Part shown: one piece after another, positions 24,559-35,334 of the stretch
Position numbering within the stretch: the stretch's first letter is position 1
Layout: each line of letters begins with the position of its first letter
Source of the DNA: Desarmillaria ectypa
Lineage: Eukaryota; Basidiomycota; Agaricomycetes; Agaricales; Physalacriaceae
Length of the DNA: 64,000 nucleotides
Direction of reading: 5' to 3'
Assembly (NCBI GenBank): GCA_030407005.1
Contig: JAUDYN010000006.1
Coordinates: 310,001 to 374,000, forward strand
Notes under the pieces: generated by a model
Database searches by the model: none
Told to the model about the DNA's origin: nothing
What the model saw: only the letters and a program-made list of their open reading frames with translations
Position numbers and translations under genes: made by a program

Positions 24559-25602
24559 ATGCTGGTAGATAACCACATCATCGAGACAAGCTCATCTGGC
24601 TCGAGGCTCAAAGCTGCTGTGAAGGGATATCGACTCGAAAATGACAGGACAGATAGTACACCTGGGTACATTTTCGCGTTCGCGCATGGGTCTGGATTTC
24701 GTACGTATCGCCTTCGCGCCGGAGAAGGTGCATGTGCTGAACGCTATCCTGCAGATAAGGAACATTGGGAGGTCACAATACAGCGACTTTTACTTCTCGC
24801 ACTGTCCTTACTCATTCAGATCTTGCAAGCCTGGGCAGTCGATGCGCAAACTTGCGGCGCTTCTGCTGCAATGAATGAGGAAACAATTGAGGCATCAGAG
24901 TTTAACTATCGTGAGGATGCTGAAATTTTGAAATAGACATCGAACTAATGCAGCTTCTTAGTTATACAGGATTATGCTGAAGCATGCGCCAACGTGTATA
25001 ATTCCCTTCTCCGTCCGACAATTTGAGAGGAAATCCACAAACTCGTTTTGATAGGGCACTCGGCTGGGTTATGTGCCCTTTCACCGAACCGTGACCAATG
25101 CTGATATGCATGCTTACAGTGTGTTGTTGATAACCTTCTGCGACCACATCCCGTCCCATTCCATGATCCTCGTCGAACCAATAGTATAGTCCGCCAATAT
25201 AACGAACATGCACTCCCCCATCGTCATCTTTGCATCCAAGACGATACCAAGGCATCGCAATTTCTGGGCATGAAAAGACGAAGCGAGGACATACCTTAAG
25301 AAACGCGCCCCGTTGAGCCTCTGGGATAATCGGATTTTGGATATCTCTATCGTGAGCCCACGCGTTTTGAAGCAGGTCGGTGATCTGATGACCGCAGAGT
25401 CGTACCTCACCCTACGGAGAAAGGCGTGTCTCTTGCATGCACCTCCATACATGAAGTAATGCCTTTTATTACGGGAGACTTGGTGGTGCCTTTAACAAAG
25501 CTGGATAAAACCCATGAGATTATACCTATTGACCTTGTGTACGGCGAACGGGAACGATCTTTTGTACGTTCATACGACTTTATTTTTATTATCTCCCGAT
25601 GA
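24559..25602 (+). pseudogene. alpha/beta hydrolase, probably decayed
   Basis: Relative of the common agaricomycete alpha/beta hydrolases that read LLFxHGxGxHKExWEPTI. After an intron with donor GTACGT the exons join to FAFAHGSGFHKEHWEVTIQR, then AWAVDAQTCGASAAMNEETI, the nucleophile elbow VLIGHSAGLCAL (GHSAG, 25054-25068), SMILVEPIV, LKKRAPLSLWDNRILD and LVYGERERSF. A stop (TAG, 25187-25189) follows VEPIV in the only sensible frame, further stops separate the blocks, and the final His motif is not found. It faces the P450s head to head. The N-terminus could also start at ATG 24556. Confidence 0.6.
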
Positions 25603-27188
25603 AAATAATATCTCAGCACTCGCAAGAAACAAGACACCCAGGAGCGGGTCATTTAGTATGTCAAATTTGTGTAAATTGTGAAGGGTAGGCACACTGATAA
25701 CAATCATGTCCCAGGTTGTACAGAAGCCCCAGAAAATGTTGGAGATGTTATTATTAATATATTGCAAATGAATGCTCGGAGGTGTAAACTGTGATTAGAA
25801 CGTATATCAAACTGGCATAAACATTATCAGCTAGGACTTTTCCGTTACGCACAGCTGTACCGCGCGTCTAACAGTCGGTCTAGGGTCAGGAATAGTAAAG
25901 ACCTGTACTTTCATCATTAATTAGCATTTACAGTGAGCGCAAGATGCGTCACTCGCTCTGCGACTGATTCAAGCCGCACCTCTCCTTGTCATGGTAAAAA
26001 CGAATCAGGATCGCACCTACCATAATACATCGAGCCCAAGGGTAGACCCAGACCGTTCCCCACTACTAAGTTAACGACAGCTGAACTAACTGGAGCTGTG
26101 GTCAGTGTTAAGAATCTGCCGAAATCCTGATGTAGGAGCGCGAGGCAAGAGACGATGATCGAAGTGGGAAAGGATATATCAGGAAAGGATGTACGGCGTT
26201 TAGGGAACAGAATAGATTCCGGTAAGGGACCTGAGAGGTCCGGTTTGCGAGATAAGCTAGGACAGTAAGCGCGAATCTATTGCGGGCCGTAGGTGAAGGC
26301 AAGCGCTAAGCATAGTCTCCGGGTTGGTGTCGGAAAGCGCTTAGTGTATCCAACGGGTTGTTCAGTCAGCGCTAGGCATAGCTGAGGTTTCACGCAGTGT
26401 GAGGTATACTGAAGGTAGTAGACTGATTCAATTTTTTTAAAACAGCAGTATGGACAGTATTTATATACCAAGGAAGGGTTTGAGTCATTATTATTCTACA
26501 ATATTCCGTCATATTCTAGTATTAGCAAGAAGAATAGAGAAAGTAAGAGAAAATACCGTCGAGTCACTGCTGAGACCGAGAACGCTAAGTATAGGCATGT
26601 GTTGACTCATGCACCGAACCATCGGATACTCGATATCTATAAGTCAGGGAAACTGGTTCGAGCCTCGGCGGAACTCGCTGCCTATCGTCTCAACCTCGCT
26701 GTCCTGTAACCTCGCACAGTAGATGCTGTTTCAAGTCTATTAGGGTGCTTATACCAATGCTCCCTAAGCGCGATCCAGACTATTGTACTTCAGCGCCAGA
26801 AATAATCCGTGCACTTAGACCGGCCGTAACTTTAGAGTCGAGTGTCACCTAGGCTGCTCGGTGGGGCAGGCCCGCCTCCGGAGATTTAACAACAAAACAA
26901 ATTCTTAGCGGGGCCAAAATGAAACAATCAAACCAGAATGTTTTTCTCGTCAACCTGTAGTAAGGATTGAGATTGAGTATAACAAAGGACGACCGTAAGC
27001 AGAATAACTTTGTTAACGGGCTATCGCGTACTCCAACAAAAAAAAAAAAAAAACAAAGAACAACCGTAAAATGTCTATTCATTGATCGCCATAGTACATA
27101 TACAACAACAGTAGTAGCATGAATCCTCAGACAAAAACTAAAAATTCGACAGCGAGTACGAAACTTAGATAACACATACCAAAATCCT
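25603..27188. other. gene-less stretch around the solo LTR
   Basis: Outside the solo LTR I see no gene. A run of 16 A residues at about 27040-27055 follows the F-box gene's 3' side. The minus-strand open frames here are short and unrecognised. Confidence 0.5.
26106..26642 (+). mobile_element. solo LTR, family C, copy 2
   Basis: 537 bp, homologous to 15380-15893 in the same orientation. It begins TGTTAAGAATC and ends CTATAA; the last two bases CA seen in copy 1 are missing. The flanks carry an exact 5-bp duplication GTCAG (26101-26105 and 26643-26647). It holds an extra stretch with three AAGCGCTWRGYRTA-type units (about 26299-26384) that copy 1 has mostly lost. Confidence 0.88.
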
Positions 27189-28916
27189 TTACTTTCGACT
27201 CACCGCCTGCACTATAGATCCAAGCCCCACGTTCCTCGGCTCCTTTACCTCATACACATACCTCCTCTTGAAGATCGCACCCCAAGCCGTAACACCTCGC
27301 TCGTACACCCCCAACCGCTCCACCTGCCCTCCATCTGACGCCTTAATAACATCATAAGTCCCCTCCTGCTTCAAATGATTCCTACACCTCTCCCTAGCCC
27401 ATCTCACATTAACCTGACTCAACCCAGGATTATGCCTGACCACACCCACAGCTGTGTCCCTCATCTTCTCCCTCTCCCCGTATCGGTGGCCCTTTGTCAC
27501 CGAGAACGTCTTTAACGCGGGAAGCAACCCCAGCATCGCGGAGAGATGCCTCACCCGGAATGCCGTGGTACACATGAAATGAAACTCCGTCAGCTTGGGG
27601 CAAGATAGTAGAATAGGCCGGACGAACTCGCAATCGGCAGAGGGCGCGTCGTCGGGAATGTGCATCCATATGTCGAGGGAGGTGAGAGAGGTGAGAGATC
27701 GGAGGATCGGGCAGATCATGGGCATCCGCGAGTCGTAGAGTGGCTCGCAGGTAAGATCGAGAGACGTGATGCTCTCCGGATGAGGAAGCTCTGCTAGTTG
27801 TTGGTAGATCCCGATGTACGTCGCCAACTTTGGCAGGGCACCAGATCCAAGGAATGTCGGTATGTTATCCGGGGAGAGCCACTGTTTGAAGTTCCACGCA
27901 AAACGAATGTAGTTCAACGTGGAGTGGCTGGAAAGGAAATTCCCAAATGCGATGTCGTTCGGTGGACTGAGCGTGAAATCATCTTGGTACCCAAACGAAC
28001 CGAGCGTAAGAGTTGCGAGTTTTGGCCAGTTACCCGTTGTTACGGGAGTGACATCAAATAGCCGCGCGGAGGTCGAAAAGCTACAGAGTGAGAGCTCTTC
28101 AAGCTCCGGAGTGTGATTCAACAGCATATCCCACATTCTCTCAGGAAGCGCTTCCATTGATGGGAACAACTCGGATCCGCCTAAACCGTGACGAACGGTC
28201 AACGAAAAGCTCTTTAAATTCCTGAACGAGAAGAGTTCGCTCTCTGGTTCCAAGGGTAGATGTCCGACATTGCTATATACCGTCCGTAACTGTGGGCAAC
28301 TATATCCGATAAGAGATAAAAAGACATAAGGAAACGTCACGGAAAATGTCACTCAGACTCACGAAAGCCGCAGCGTCTGCCAGAGGGAATCCTTCGGCAT
28401 CTCCAGACCATCCCAGTCAAACGTGTGCATCGTCGTCAACGACTGCGCAACGCTCTCTACCATGCCTGCAACCCAATCTTCATCTATCCGTTCATCTGTC
28501 CTCGGCCACGCAAGGTAATAATTCGGTCGTACCGCGAGCTTATGGATATACCGACAGATCTCAGGACGTTGTTGGAGCATCTTGAGTGTCTTGCGACACG
28601 TCCTGCTCGACGTGAGAACGACGGTATCATACAGCGCCGGCATGAGAAGCGCGCGCAGATAAGACGACTGGGGCGTCGTCAAGTTAGTAGCATGGACGAG
28701 CGTCGTGAACGATGCACGTACAGTTAAGCTCAGATTGAGCAGATCATCCCTCCATAGTAGGTTTGCAATCTCGAGGATGACGTCTGCTGGGAGGGTACCA
28801 ATGACTTGAGGTGCTGATATCGTTAATGGTGCATGGGAACGAGAGAGAATAGGGACTTGAAGGAGAATATTAAGGCTTCGTCGACGAAGGGACTTTGGTT
28901 GTTGCTCTAGAGACAT
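27189..28916 (-). CDS. F-box protein, intact two-exon gene
   Basis: Predicted substrate adaptor of an SCF ubiquitin ligase. Exon 1 is 28916-28363 and exon 2 is 28299-27189; the 63-bp intron starts GTGAGT and ends ATAG, giving ...LRLSCPQLRT and 554 residues in all. ATG 28916 starts MSLEQQPKSLRRRS. An F-box-like segment IGTLPADVILEIANLLWRDD lies near residues 38-57, followed by leucine-rich-repeat-like stretches (LEELSLCSF, LATLTLGSF, LTSLDIWMHI, LTEFHFMC) that probably bind a target. The frame is open throughout. Agaricomycetes have hundreds of such genes, mostly of unknown target. Confidence 0.88.
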
Positions 28917-29394
28917 TGAGGAAGGGAATAAGATCCTTTCACCATCGCCTATATGGTGGTGAAAGGAAAAGATACAAGCTATTACGTCATAAACTGACGA
29001 AACTATTAACGGCGTGCATCAAACAGCCAAATAGGGGACGGTCAAGTAACCAATCATGCTCTTGGATGTATATCATTATAAGAGTGCTGTGAAATCGTCG
29101 ACATTAAAAGCATGTATCCAGGAAAACGTACACTTTTTGCCACTGGTTGGTGTCGACTGTCGACACAGCCACACTGACATTGGACGATTCCTAGAGCACT
29201 GTAATCAACATCTTTGCAGCATTTCTCAGAGAATTTGAGAAGAAATACCATTAAACAAGTAGGGGGATAAATCCCTTCTGGATACACGTAACTCCCGCTG
29301 CTGCAACACCTGTGACTTAATGAATTGACCTGGCCCAGTAACTTGGATGATCAGTGTTCGCCACTAGTAGAATCTGTCACGACAGCTTTCGATA

Positions 29395-30240
29395 AAGATC
29401 AGCGGCAGCCACCTGCTGGTGCATAGGTATAAGATATCTCAGCTAATAATAGGATAGTATGCACTCCGGGCTGGTCTATCACCTTCATCGCGGTAAAAGC
29501 AAAGATAGCCCTCCAAGAGATTGGATATATCAATAACCGAATTCAAGAAAACAAATATCCTAAATTTCATGATTAACAGACCTTTGGGATGAACCTGAGG
29601 TAGTAGATGCAGCTTTGAGAAGCATCGATTAATTAAGAAGACATAAGTTTGATTGTTTGACTTCATGTAGATGGTGCTGTTCCCTAGTGCTGTAGCGACA
29701 AGTCAGAAGAGGCGTCAAGAGAAATGAATATAGCACACCGTTTGCTGAAGAAATTAAAATGAGTAGTATAAAGACCATTAGTAGGATCGGCGACAACAGC
29801 CGCCCAGCTCTTCAAAGGTCAGGCAAGGAATCCGAATCGTCAATAACCATCAGCGGTAGCCACCCCAATAACGGGGAGATCAGGCCCTCTGGACTAGTCC
29901 GTCACCCTCAGCGTGTCAAAAGTCAAATATCACCATGCCATCAAATATATCAGCGGTGGAATTCCATAAAACAGATGTCACAAATTCCGCGATTAACAGA
30001 CTTTAGACGCTGAAGGTGTGGGCAAAGCCCAGAATGCTAAATAGTTAATTTCATGAAACTACCGTCTGACGTATATGCCTTCAAATCCCAGGGATGCAGG
30101 CGCCTAAAATTTAAAGTCTTGTCTTCCAATAGGATGGTACTGTGCCTAGTGCTGTGTCGAGAACCCAGAAAATGAACCGTCCAAAGAGAAATGAATGCAG
30201 CTCGCCGATCCAGGACATCAGCTGAACAAAGTAAGAAGCC
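29395..30240. repeat. diverged tandem duplication of about 400 bp
   Basis: The unit at 29395-29760 recurs at about 29845-30240. Shared anchors in the same order are ATCAGCGGYAGCCACC, the CTGGWCTAKTCYRTCACC region, GATTAACAGACYTT, GGATGGTRCTGT with CCTAGTGCTGT, and AAGAGAAATGAATRYAGC. Divergence is high, so the duplication is old. The source is unknown. Confidence 0.6.
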
Positions 30241-30963
30241 AACTAGACAATAGCAAGGCATATCGACACAGCTTGATGCAGAGGACAATGAACTGCAAGT
30301 TCAACAGCAAACAACCGGTGTTTCAACGAAGCTTCTTGTTCGACGCTTTCATACCGGCAGTGTCACTGGTATTAAACTGACTTCAAGAAGCAGTCCAGGA
30401 CAATGGATGCGAGTAATGGCAAATTACTTGATAACTTCACCATCGCTTAAAGCAGAGCTGTATGCACATTTTACAGCAACCTGGGTGTACCAAGAAACAT
30501 GGAAAAGGTACCGGGCAAAGTAGGCAATCGCGTACCTGTAAACACTCGATGAACTAGAACAAGCGAAAAGATCCTACTCCTCCAATGACGCGCTGAGAAA
30601 TTGCGCGCAACTAGGTAGGAATTACCGTGGCGCGATGATAGTCATGGTGGATGTAAAAGGAGCAAGGGCGGCGCGATCAGTGGCTGTGGTACGCCAAAAT
30701 AGCACTGCCGCCGACCTTGATTGGCAATACCACACACCAATTATCATCGGTTCAGTGCTATGCTTTACTGCAAATAATTTAAAGGAGTCATCAAGCTATG
30801 ATCGGCCTCGGATGCTATCGGCATCGAAATATTCATTTCTCGATGAACAGACTACAGGAGAAGATATATACTTTCATAGAGTAGTAGCGATAGTAACTCC
30901 ATGTGTACTTACTGCTGAAGTAACCAGACTTTATTGTAAAATACATGATACATGCCCCGCACG

Positions 30964-31030
30964 TACCCTCTCTCGGATTCGAACCGAGATCATAAACTTG
31001 CCATATGCGTTGATTTCATGTGGCTATAGC
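30964..31030 (-). repeat. tRNA-like relic (T-arm)
   Basis: Read on the minus strand: ATGATCTCGGTTCGAATCCGAGAGAGGGT, with a perfect 5-bp T-arm stem (CTCGG/CCGAG) around TTCGAAT. The upstream A-box side is poorly preserved. Confidence 0.5.
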
Positions 31031-32542
31031 ATCCTGGAACTGTGAAAAACCGCTCACTCCTTGCTCGAGCGGCCATGGTGTCCTGTAATTGTGATATTCT
31101 TCTGGCGCGTTTTTTTTGTGGCAGCTGGTGAACCCGGGATTGCTGATCGAAACGACACCGCGTCGAGAACAACAGGTACGTTGTGCCGTCGCGACTGGAC
31201 GGCGAAGCTATGAGAAGAAGAAGAGGAAGAGGCCAAACATAAAAGATAGCCGCTCTAAGTACCCATGATAGTCGCCTCAAATTCGATGCCAAGTGTCTCG
31301 AGTTTTTACAGTGCTGTTCGTCCTCTGTGGGAGGCGGTATTTCCACGTACGCTCGCATATTCTGCTTGTATGCGTGCGATATGTTAATGGTCGCTGTCCG
31401 TGGCTGTAACATGGTCGTAAAGGAGAAAGGGAAGCACGTGGGCACGATGCGCTTCGATCCGGAATCGGTCCGAGTTCGCTCTCTGGATTCCGTTATAGCC
31501 TCCCCAATCGTTACTTATTGGAACCCGAATCTACTCACGACATCAGAAATTAGTCCTCGTTCAAAGTGGTCGATAGGCGCTTCCAGGAAGGTCTTATTCC
31601 ATCGATTCCTCGTCAACTTTAAAGCTCTATCTGGCGGACCGTTTCTTCATAGAAGTAGAAAGTGGATACAGACGATTGGCTCGGTGAGCTATGCAGAAAA
31701 TTATCTAGCTGTTCTGTTCTTATGCGATATTATCACTTCATGCCTTTCTACAGGCATCATATGTGAGGCCAACTCGAGGCGCGGCTGGCCATGCTCTAGG
31801 TACGTCAAACACTGAATCTACGGGATATTCGATTACAAGCTGGATACAAGAACTCCCTGGTAGTGCGCCCTTCGATGATGAGCTCTGCTTTTTGCTCTTG
31901 GACAACACGGCTTGACGATGATTCAAACCGACTATCCACCACTCGTTCCATCTGTTACCATCATCATCCTCGGTAATAGAATCATCTCGGCGACCACGAC
32001 TTGGACAGGATCCTGTCTCACGAGCCCAACACTAGGGCCAGTTCCTAGAAACGAACACGACACAGCAGTATCTCCTCAAATGTAACGAGAATTCACCAAA
32101 CTCCAGAGAAAGATAAAATGCGCAGAACACGTCAGGATCAAGGCCGTGACGCTCAGACATACGCAAGCTTGTGGTTTCTGTCCCGATGTAGGACAAGACA
32201 GCTGTCTGTCGGCTCGTAGCCTTTCTTCCCAAATCAAGATCAATCTCAGAGACCGGACGTGTTCCTCCAACGTCTCCAACTCTGAGCAATTAGCAGAGCA
32301 AGCTCGTTTGGTATCAGAGCCCGTGTCCGTACGATAGAAGGATACATCCCAGCACGTCCACCACTGCTCGTGTATACTGCAGGCTTATCCATTCGATTTC
32401 AGCAGGGGTGTTTTGGAGGTTTTGGGAATCGATAACCTGTCCTGTGTATCTATTGCAGCATAATAATCGCCATCTAATTTTGGTGTACTCACCAAGGATG
32501 ACACTTGTATCATAAAAATATCTCGCTTATTCTTCAGCAGGG

Positions 32543-32607
32543 GTAGGATCGGATTTGAACCAAGATCATAGTAACTTCAGCGGTTACCGTTGCACCAACG
32601 TGCCCAG
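32543..32607 (-). repeat. tRNA-like relic with A and B boxes
   Basis: Minus strand starts GGGCACGTTGGTGCAACGGTAACC (A-box-like TGGTGCAACGGTAA) and ends with T-arm CTTGGTTCAAATCCGATCC. It is the most tRNA-like of the minus-strand set by its D-arm. The anticodon arm is not convincing. Confidence 0.55.
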
Positions 32608-32780
32608 GCTGGGTAAGTCAATAGCGACGGTGTCGAGTCTCCTCTACCTGGAAGTTACAATGCAAATACTCCCAGCATACACGAAAGGTCACCCCAGTGC
32701 CGTAACCCATTATCCTGCGGGTAAAAAGTAATCTGGACTTTGGAAGAAAACTAAAAACCTATCGCTTTACGATGATCCAT

Positions 32781-32845
32781 GGAGCCTCTCAGATTCGAAC
32801 TGAAATCATGATACAGTAAATTCATGATTATTTTCTGGGAGCGAG
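32781..32845 (-). repeat. tRNA-like relic (3' half)
   Basis: Minus-strand CATGATTTCAGTTCGAATCTGAGAGGCTCC: B-box and 3' acceptor side like the other copies. The 5' half is not recognisable. Confidence 0.45.
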
Positions 32846-33095
32846 ACACACCAGACGAGAGGATAGGATTGTCAAGGACACTAACAGGTATCCTAGAAAA
32901 AATCCGAGGTAAAACGAGAAAGAATTGCGGCTGTTAGAGATACACAGCATCGACATTGACACCTCTAGTCGATCAATAATAGGTACCTAGTGTCTGCCGG
33001 CCTGCAAGGAGAAGCCGAGATCGAATACATGTAACGTCTTCCGACTTTGTGGATGGGGAGGGGCAAAACATCAGACAGGTAGAAGTGATATGGAT

Positions 33096-33159
33096 GGACT
33101 CTCCCGAATTCGAACCGAGAATCATGATACGATGATTACGATTGTGCCAAAAGGCCCTT
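33096..33159 (-). repeat. tRNA-like relic with both ends
   Basis: Minus strand runs AAGGGCCTTTTGGCACAATCGTAATC...CTCGGTTCGAATTCGGGAGAGTCC. The acceptor strands pair partly with wobble, the A-box is TGGCACAATCG and the B-box GGTTCGAATTC. An ATCATGAT-type anticodon region is shared with sister copies. Confidence 0.55.
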
Positions 33160-33312
33160 ACCAAGTCTGGCTCGTTGATTCAGGTTGAACCAAAGTCGGA
33201 CACAGGGCTTAGTAAGATTATATTTTCGTACCACCTTGAAGAAACCGTCTGACGGTCAAAAGCACATCAATTCTGACTAAAATGACGCACATCTGGCTCC
33301 TCAATAGGCCAC

Positions 33313-33360
33313 TGACCCCCTCGAATTCAAAACGAGACCTTGAATTTGGACTAATATCTA
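33313..33360 (-). repeat. tRNA-like relic (fragment)
   Basis: The plus-strand text CCCCCTCGAATTCAAAACGAG is a decayed T-arm in the same orientation as its neighbours. Only the 3' half is recognisable. Confidence 0.35.
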
Positions 33361-33742
33361 GCCGACCGTTTCTTCGAGCTACTGGGTAGAAGTGGAGGTT
33401 GGCTATGGTGTGAATGGGTGAGCTGCATGTAGAGTTATTCTACCGTTCCATTCTGATGCAATGTCAGTATCTATTACCACTGCTTCCCTGACTTCCCCGT
33501 TGCCGGAGTCTCGAAGACGACATTCAATGAGAGTGGGAAGAAGCTTTCTGGGTTCTGTCCATTGTATCTGATGTGGCATAACGATCATTCCATCTTCCTC
33601 AGTAGGTAACTCGTATTGGTGAAACACGCATCCAGAACAGAAAAGGACGCCTCTGGTAGACTTTATATTCTTTCTCAAGACATAACTAATGATCGCCGGC
33701 ACAAAAAGTATATTTGTTCAAGACCACATTGATGAGAAGGAC

Positions 33743-33796
33743 AAGCTCGGATTCGGACCTAGATTTTTTATAGTTATGGTTACACCAAAGTGCCCA
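33743..33796 (-). repeat. tRNA-like relic
   Basis: Plus-strand CTCGGATTCGGACCTAG is the complement of a T-arm, and CACCAAAGTGCCC is the complement of the A-box/acceptor side. The flank to its right (33805-33865) matches the flank of the copy at 32543-32607, showing that the repeat unit extends beyond the tRNA part. Confidence 0.5.
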
Positions 33797-34224
33797 TATG
33801 ATGCAGGCTTGAAACGATGGTGGAGTCTCTTCTGCTTGGAAGATGCAACGCCAATATACTCATGTCATCGCTTGCAAAAGATCACCCTAATATCGATGCC
33901 GTCGTCCTGCTATGTGCTTGTTACCTTGCTGGAAAGCAAGGTCTACCCGCTCCCAATCATATCCTAGCCGAAACTTGTGATGGGGAAATAAACGTCAATA
34001 ATGAACGGCAAGACCGCACTCTCGGCGGAAAACCCTATGTAACTGGTTATTTACAGCCACGAAAAGAAAAATTCTACATTCGTGCAAGAAAAAAATAAAG
34101 CAAAACCGCCAAGAGAGTTTTGTGTCTTATTCGAGATCAAAGAAAGTCTTCTCTCTCCTTCCCCAAGTTCTGGAATTTCGTTTAGGTAAGTTCAGTGGGT
34201 CAACTGGCCCTATACATCAGATAC

Positions 34225-34688
34225 TGTTATGGATATCAGTCAGGTAACATTAGTCAACAGTCACCGACCACTTACCGTACCAATCATCACGAATATTATA
34301 GAATTTTCCTTGATTTTCTTTTTCTTTCTTCTACCTTCTTCGATACTCTTCCAGTATATTCTTGTAACTATGATCTTCCATGACATTCACTCAAGTACAA
34401 TACATATTCGAGTATCGCAGTACGCCCGAGGGGCATCTAATTTTACTTCTTGAACTCCACAACCTAGTGTGAACCTAAGTGAAAGAGGTCAATTACGCCA
34501 AGCGCTTGCCGAACATCTCGCTTACCGACTATGCCAAGCGTTTTTCGGATCTCCTTAGCTACGCCTAGCGCATGCTAAACTCTCGGTCGGAGCCTTCTTG
34601 AACTTTGATATTCTACATTCGCTTTCGGCATAGTCCTTGATCAAGTACTACTGGATCGTACTTAGCCGGATTAGCCGGATTCTTAACA
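34225..34688 (+). mobile_element. solo LTR, family B, copy 1
   Basis: 464 bp, TGTTATGGATATC...GGATTCTTAACA. Flanks GATAC (34220-34224) and GATGC (34689-34693) form a 5-bp duplication with one mismatch. It is present in the opposite orientation at 55664-56158. Inside lie three degenerate AAGCGCTTGGCGTA-type units (complement strand, about 34497-34575). No coding domain. Confidence 0.85.
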
Positions 34689-34933
34689 GATGCATCTGGG
34701 CAAAATGGTGGAGCTACCAAGCGAGCTTTTTTCCAGACTTTTGTATGTTATTGGTTAGTACCAAGCCCTCTGATTTCCATTGTTACATGCCGGATGTTCC
34801 TGTAAGTTGTTCAGTCCTCTCAAAACTCCTAGATAAGGAGCATCGTGCTGGTCCCGCCGGTATTCTTGGCTTGTAAGTTCCGGTAAAGCCAGCAAGGTCC
34901 TGGGCGCTGGCACGGCGACACTTGTTTGAAGAG

Positions 34934-35181
34934 TGTTGGGATTTGAGAGTTGAGCCGAGATGATGGCAATCCGGCATCATGCCGAACTTGCTGATTAAGA
35001 GAGAAATATTAGAAAAGTTGTAGAAGATTCTAGTAAATTAGTATTTAGTATATAAGTAGGTACAGTAGTGTACATCTGCATGCGTTTGCAGAGCTCAGCC
35101 AAGCGCAATACTATTGGCCTGACACCGCGCATGTACTGACTGGGAACGAACTGATCTATTCATCCCCCGTTTTTCACAATA
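34934..35181 (+). mobile_element. solo LTR, family A, copy 1
   Basis: 248 bp starting TGTTGGGATTTGAGAG and ending TTTTTCACAATA (usual end CACAACA). It is flanked by an exact 5-bp duplication AAGAG (34929-34933 and 35182-35186). Near the 5' end it contains the small hairpin CGGCATCATGCCG and a TATA-box-like TATATAAG that could drive transcription. Confidence 0.92.
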
Positions 35182-35261
35182 AAGAGAAACACGCGTAGAT
35201 CGTGATGCAATCTGGACATTGGGGCCAAACTAAACGTTTCGATCAGATAGAACTAACGTCA

Positions 35262-35334
35262 GGGACCTTCTCGGTTTCGGACCGAGGTGAGGGACCCGGG
35301 GTGATTAATTTACGCTTGTACCAAATGCCCCTTG
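35262..35334 (-). repeat. tRNA-like relic with perfect T-arm
   Basis: Minus strand AAGGGGCATTTGGTACAAGCGTAAATTAATC... then CTCGGTCCGAAACCGAG, a perfect 5-bp stem and 7-base loop, then AAGGTCCC. Same orientation as the cluster to its left. Confidence 0.5.

Larger units (their letters stand above)
28917..34224. other. repeat-rich gene-less region
   Basis: Contains a diverged tandem duplication (29395-30240), tRNA-like relics on the minus strand (from 30964 to 33796) and non-tRNA repeat phrases shared at 31560-31690 with 33350-33500, and at 32613-32672 with 33805-33865. The longest open frame (30635-31045, +) matches no family. I see no functional gene. Confidence 0.6.

Noticed and set aside
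32543..32607. Functional tRNA gene on the minus strand
   Set aside because: A and B boxes are present but the anticodon arm does not form a proper stem with a 7-base loop, and sister copies are equally degenerate.
33403..33702. 99-codon minus-strand frame as a real gene
   Set aside because: It overlaps repeat phrases shared with 31560-31690 and has no recognisable motif.
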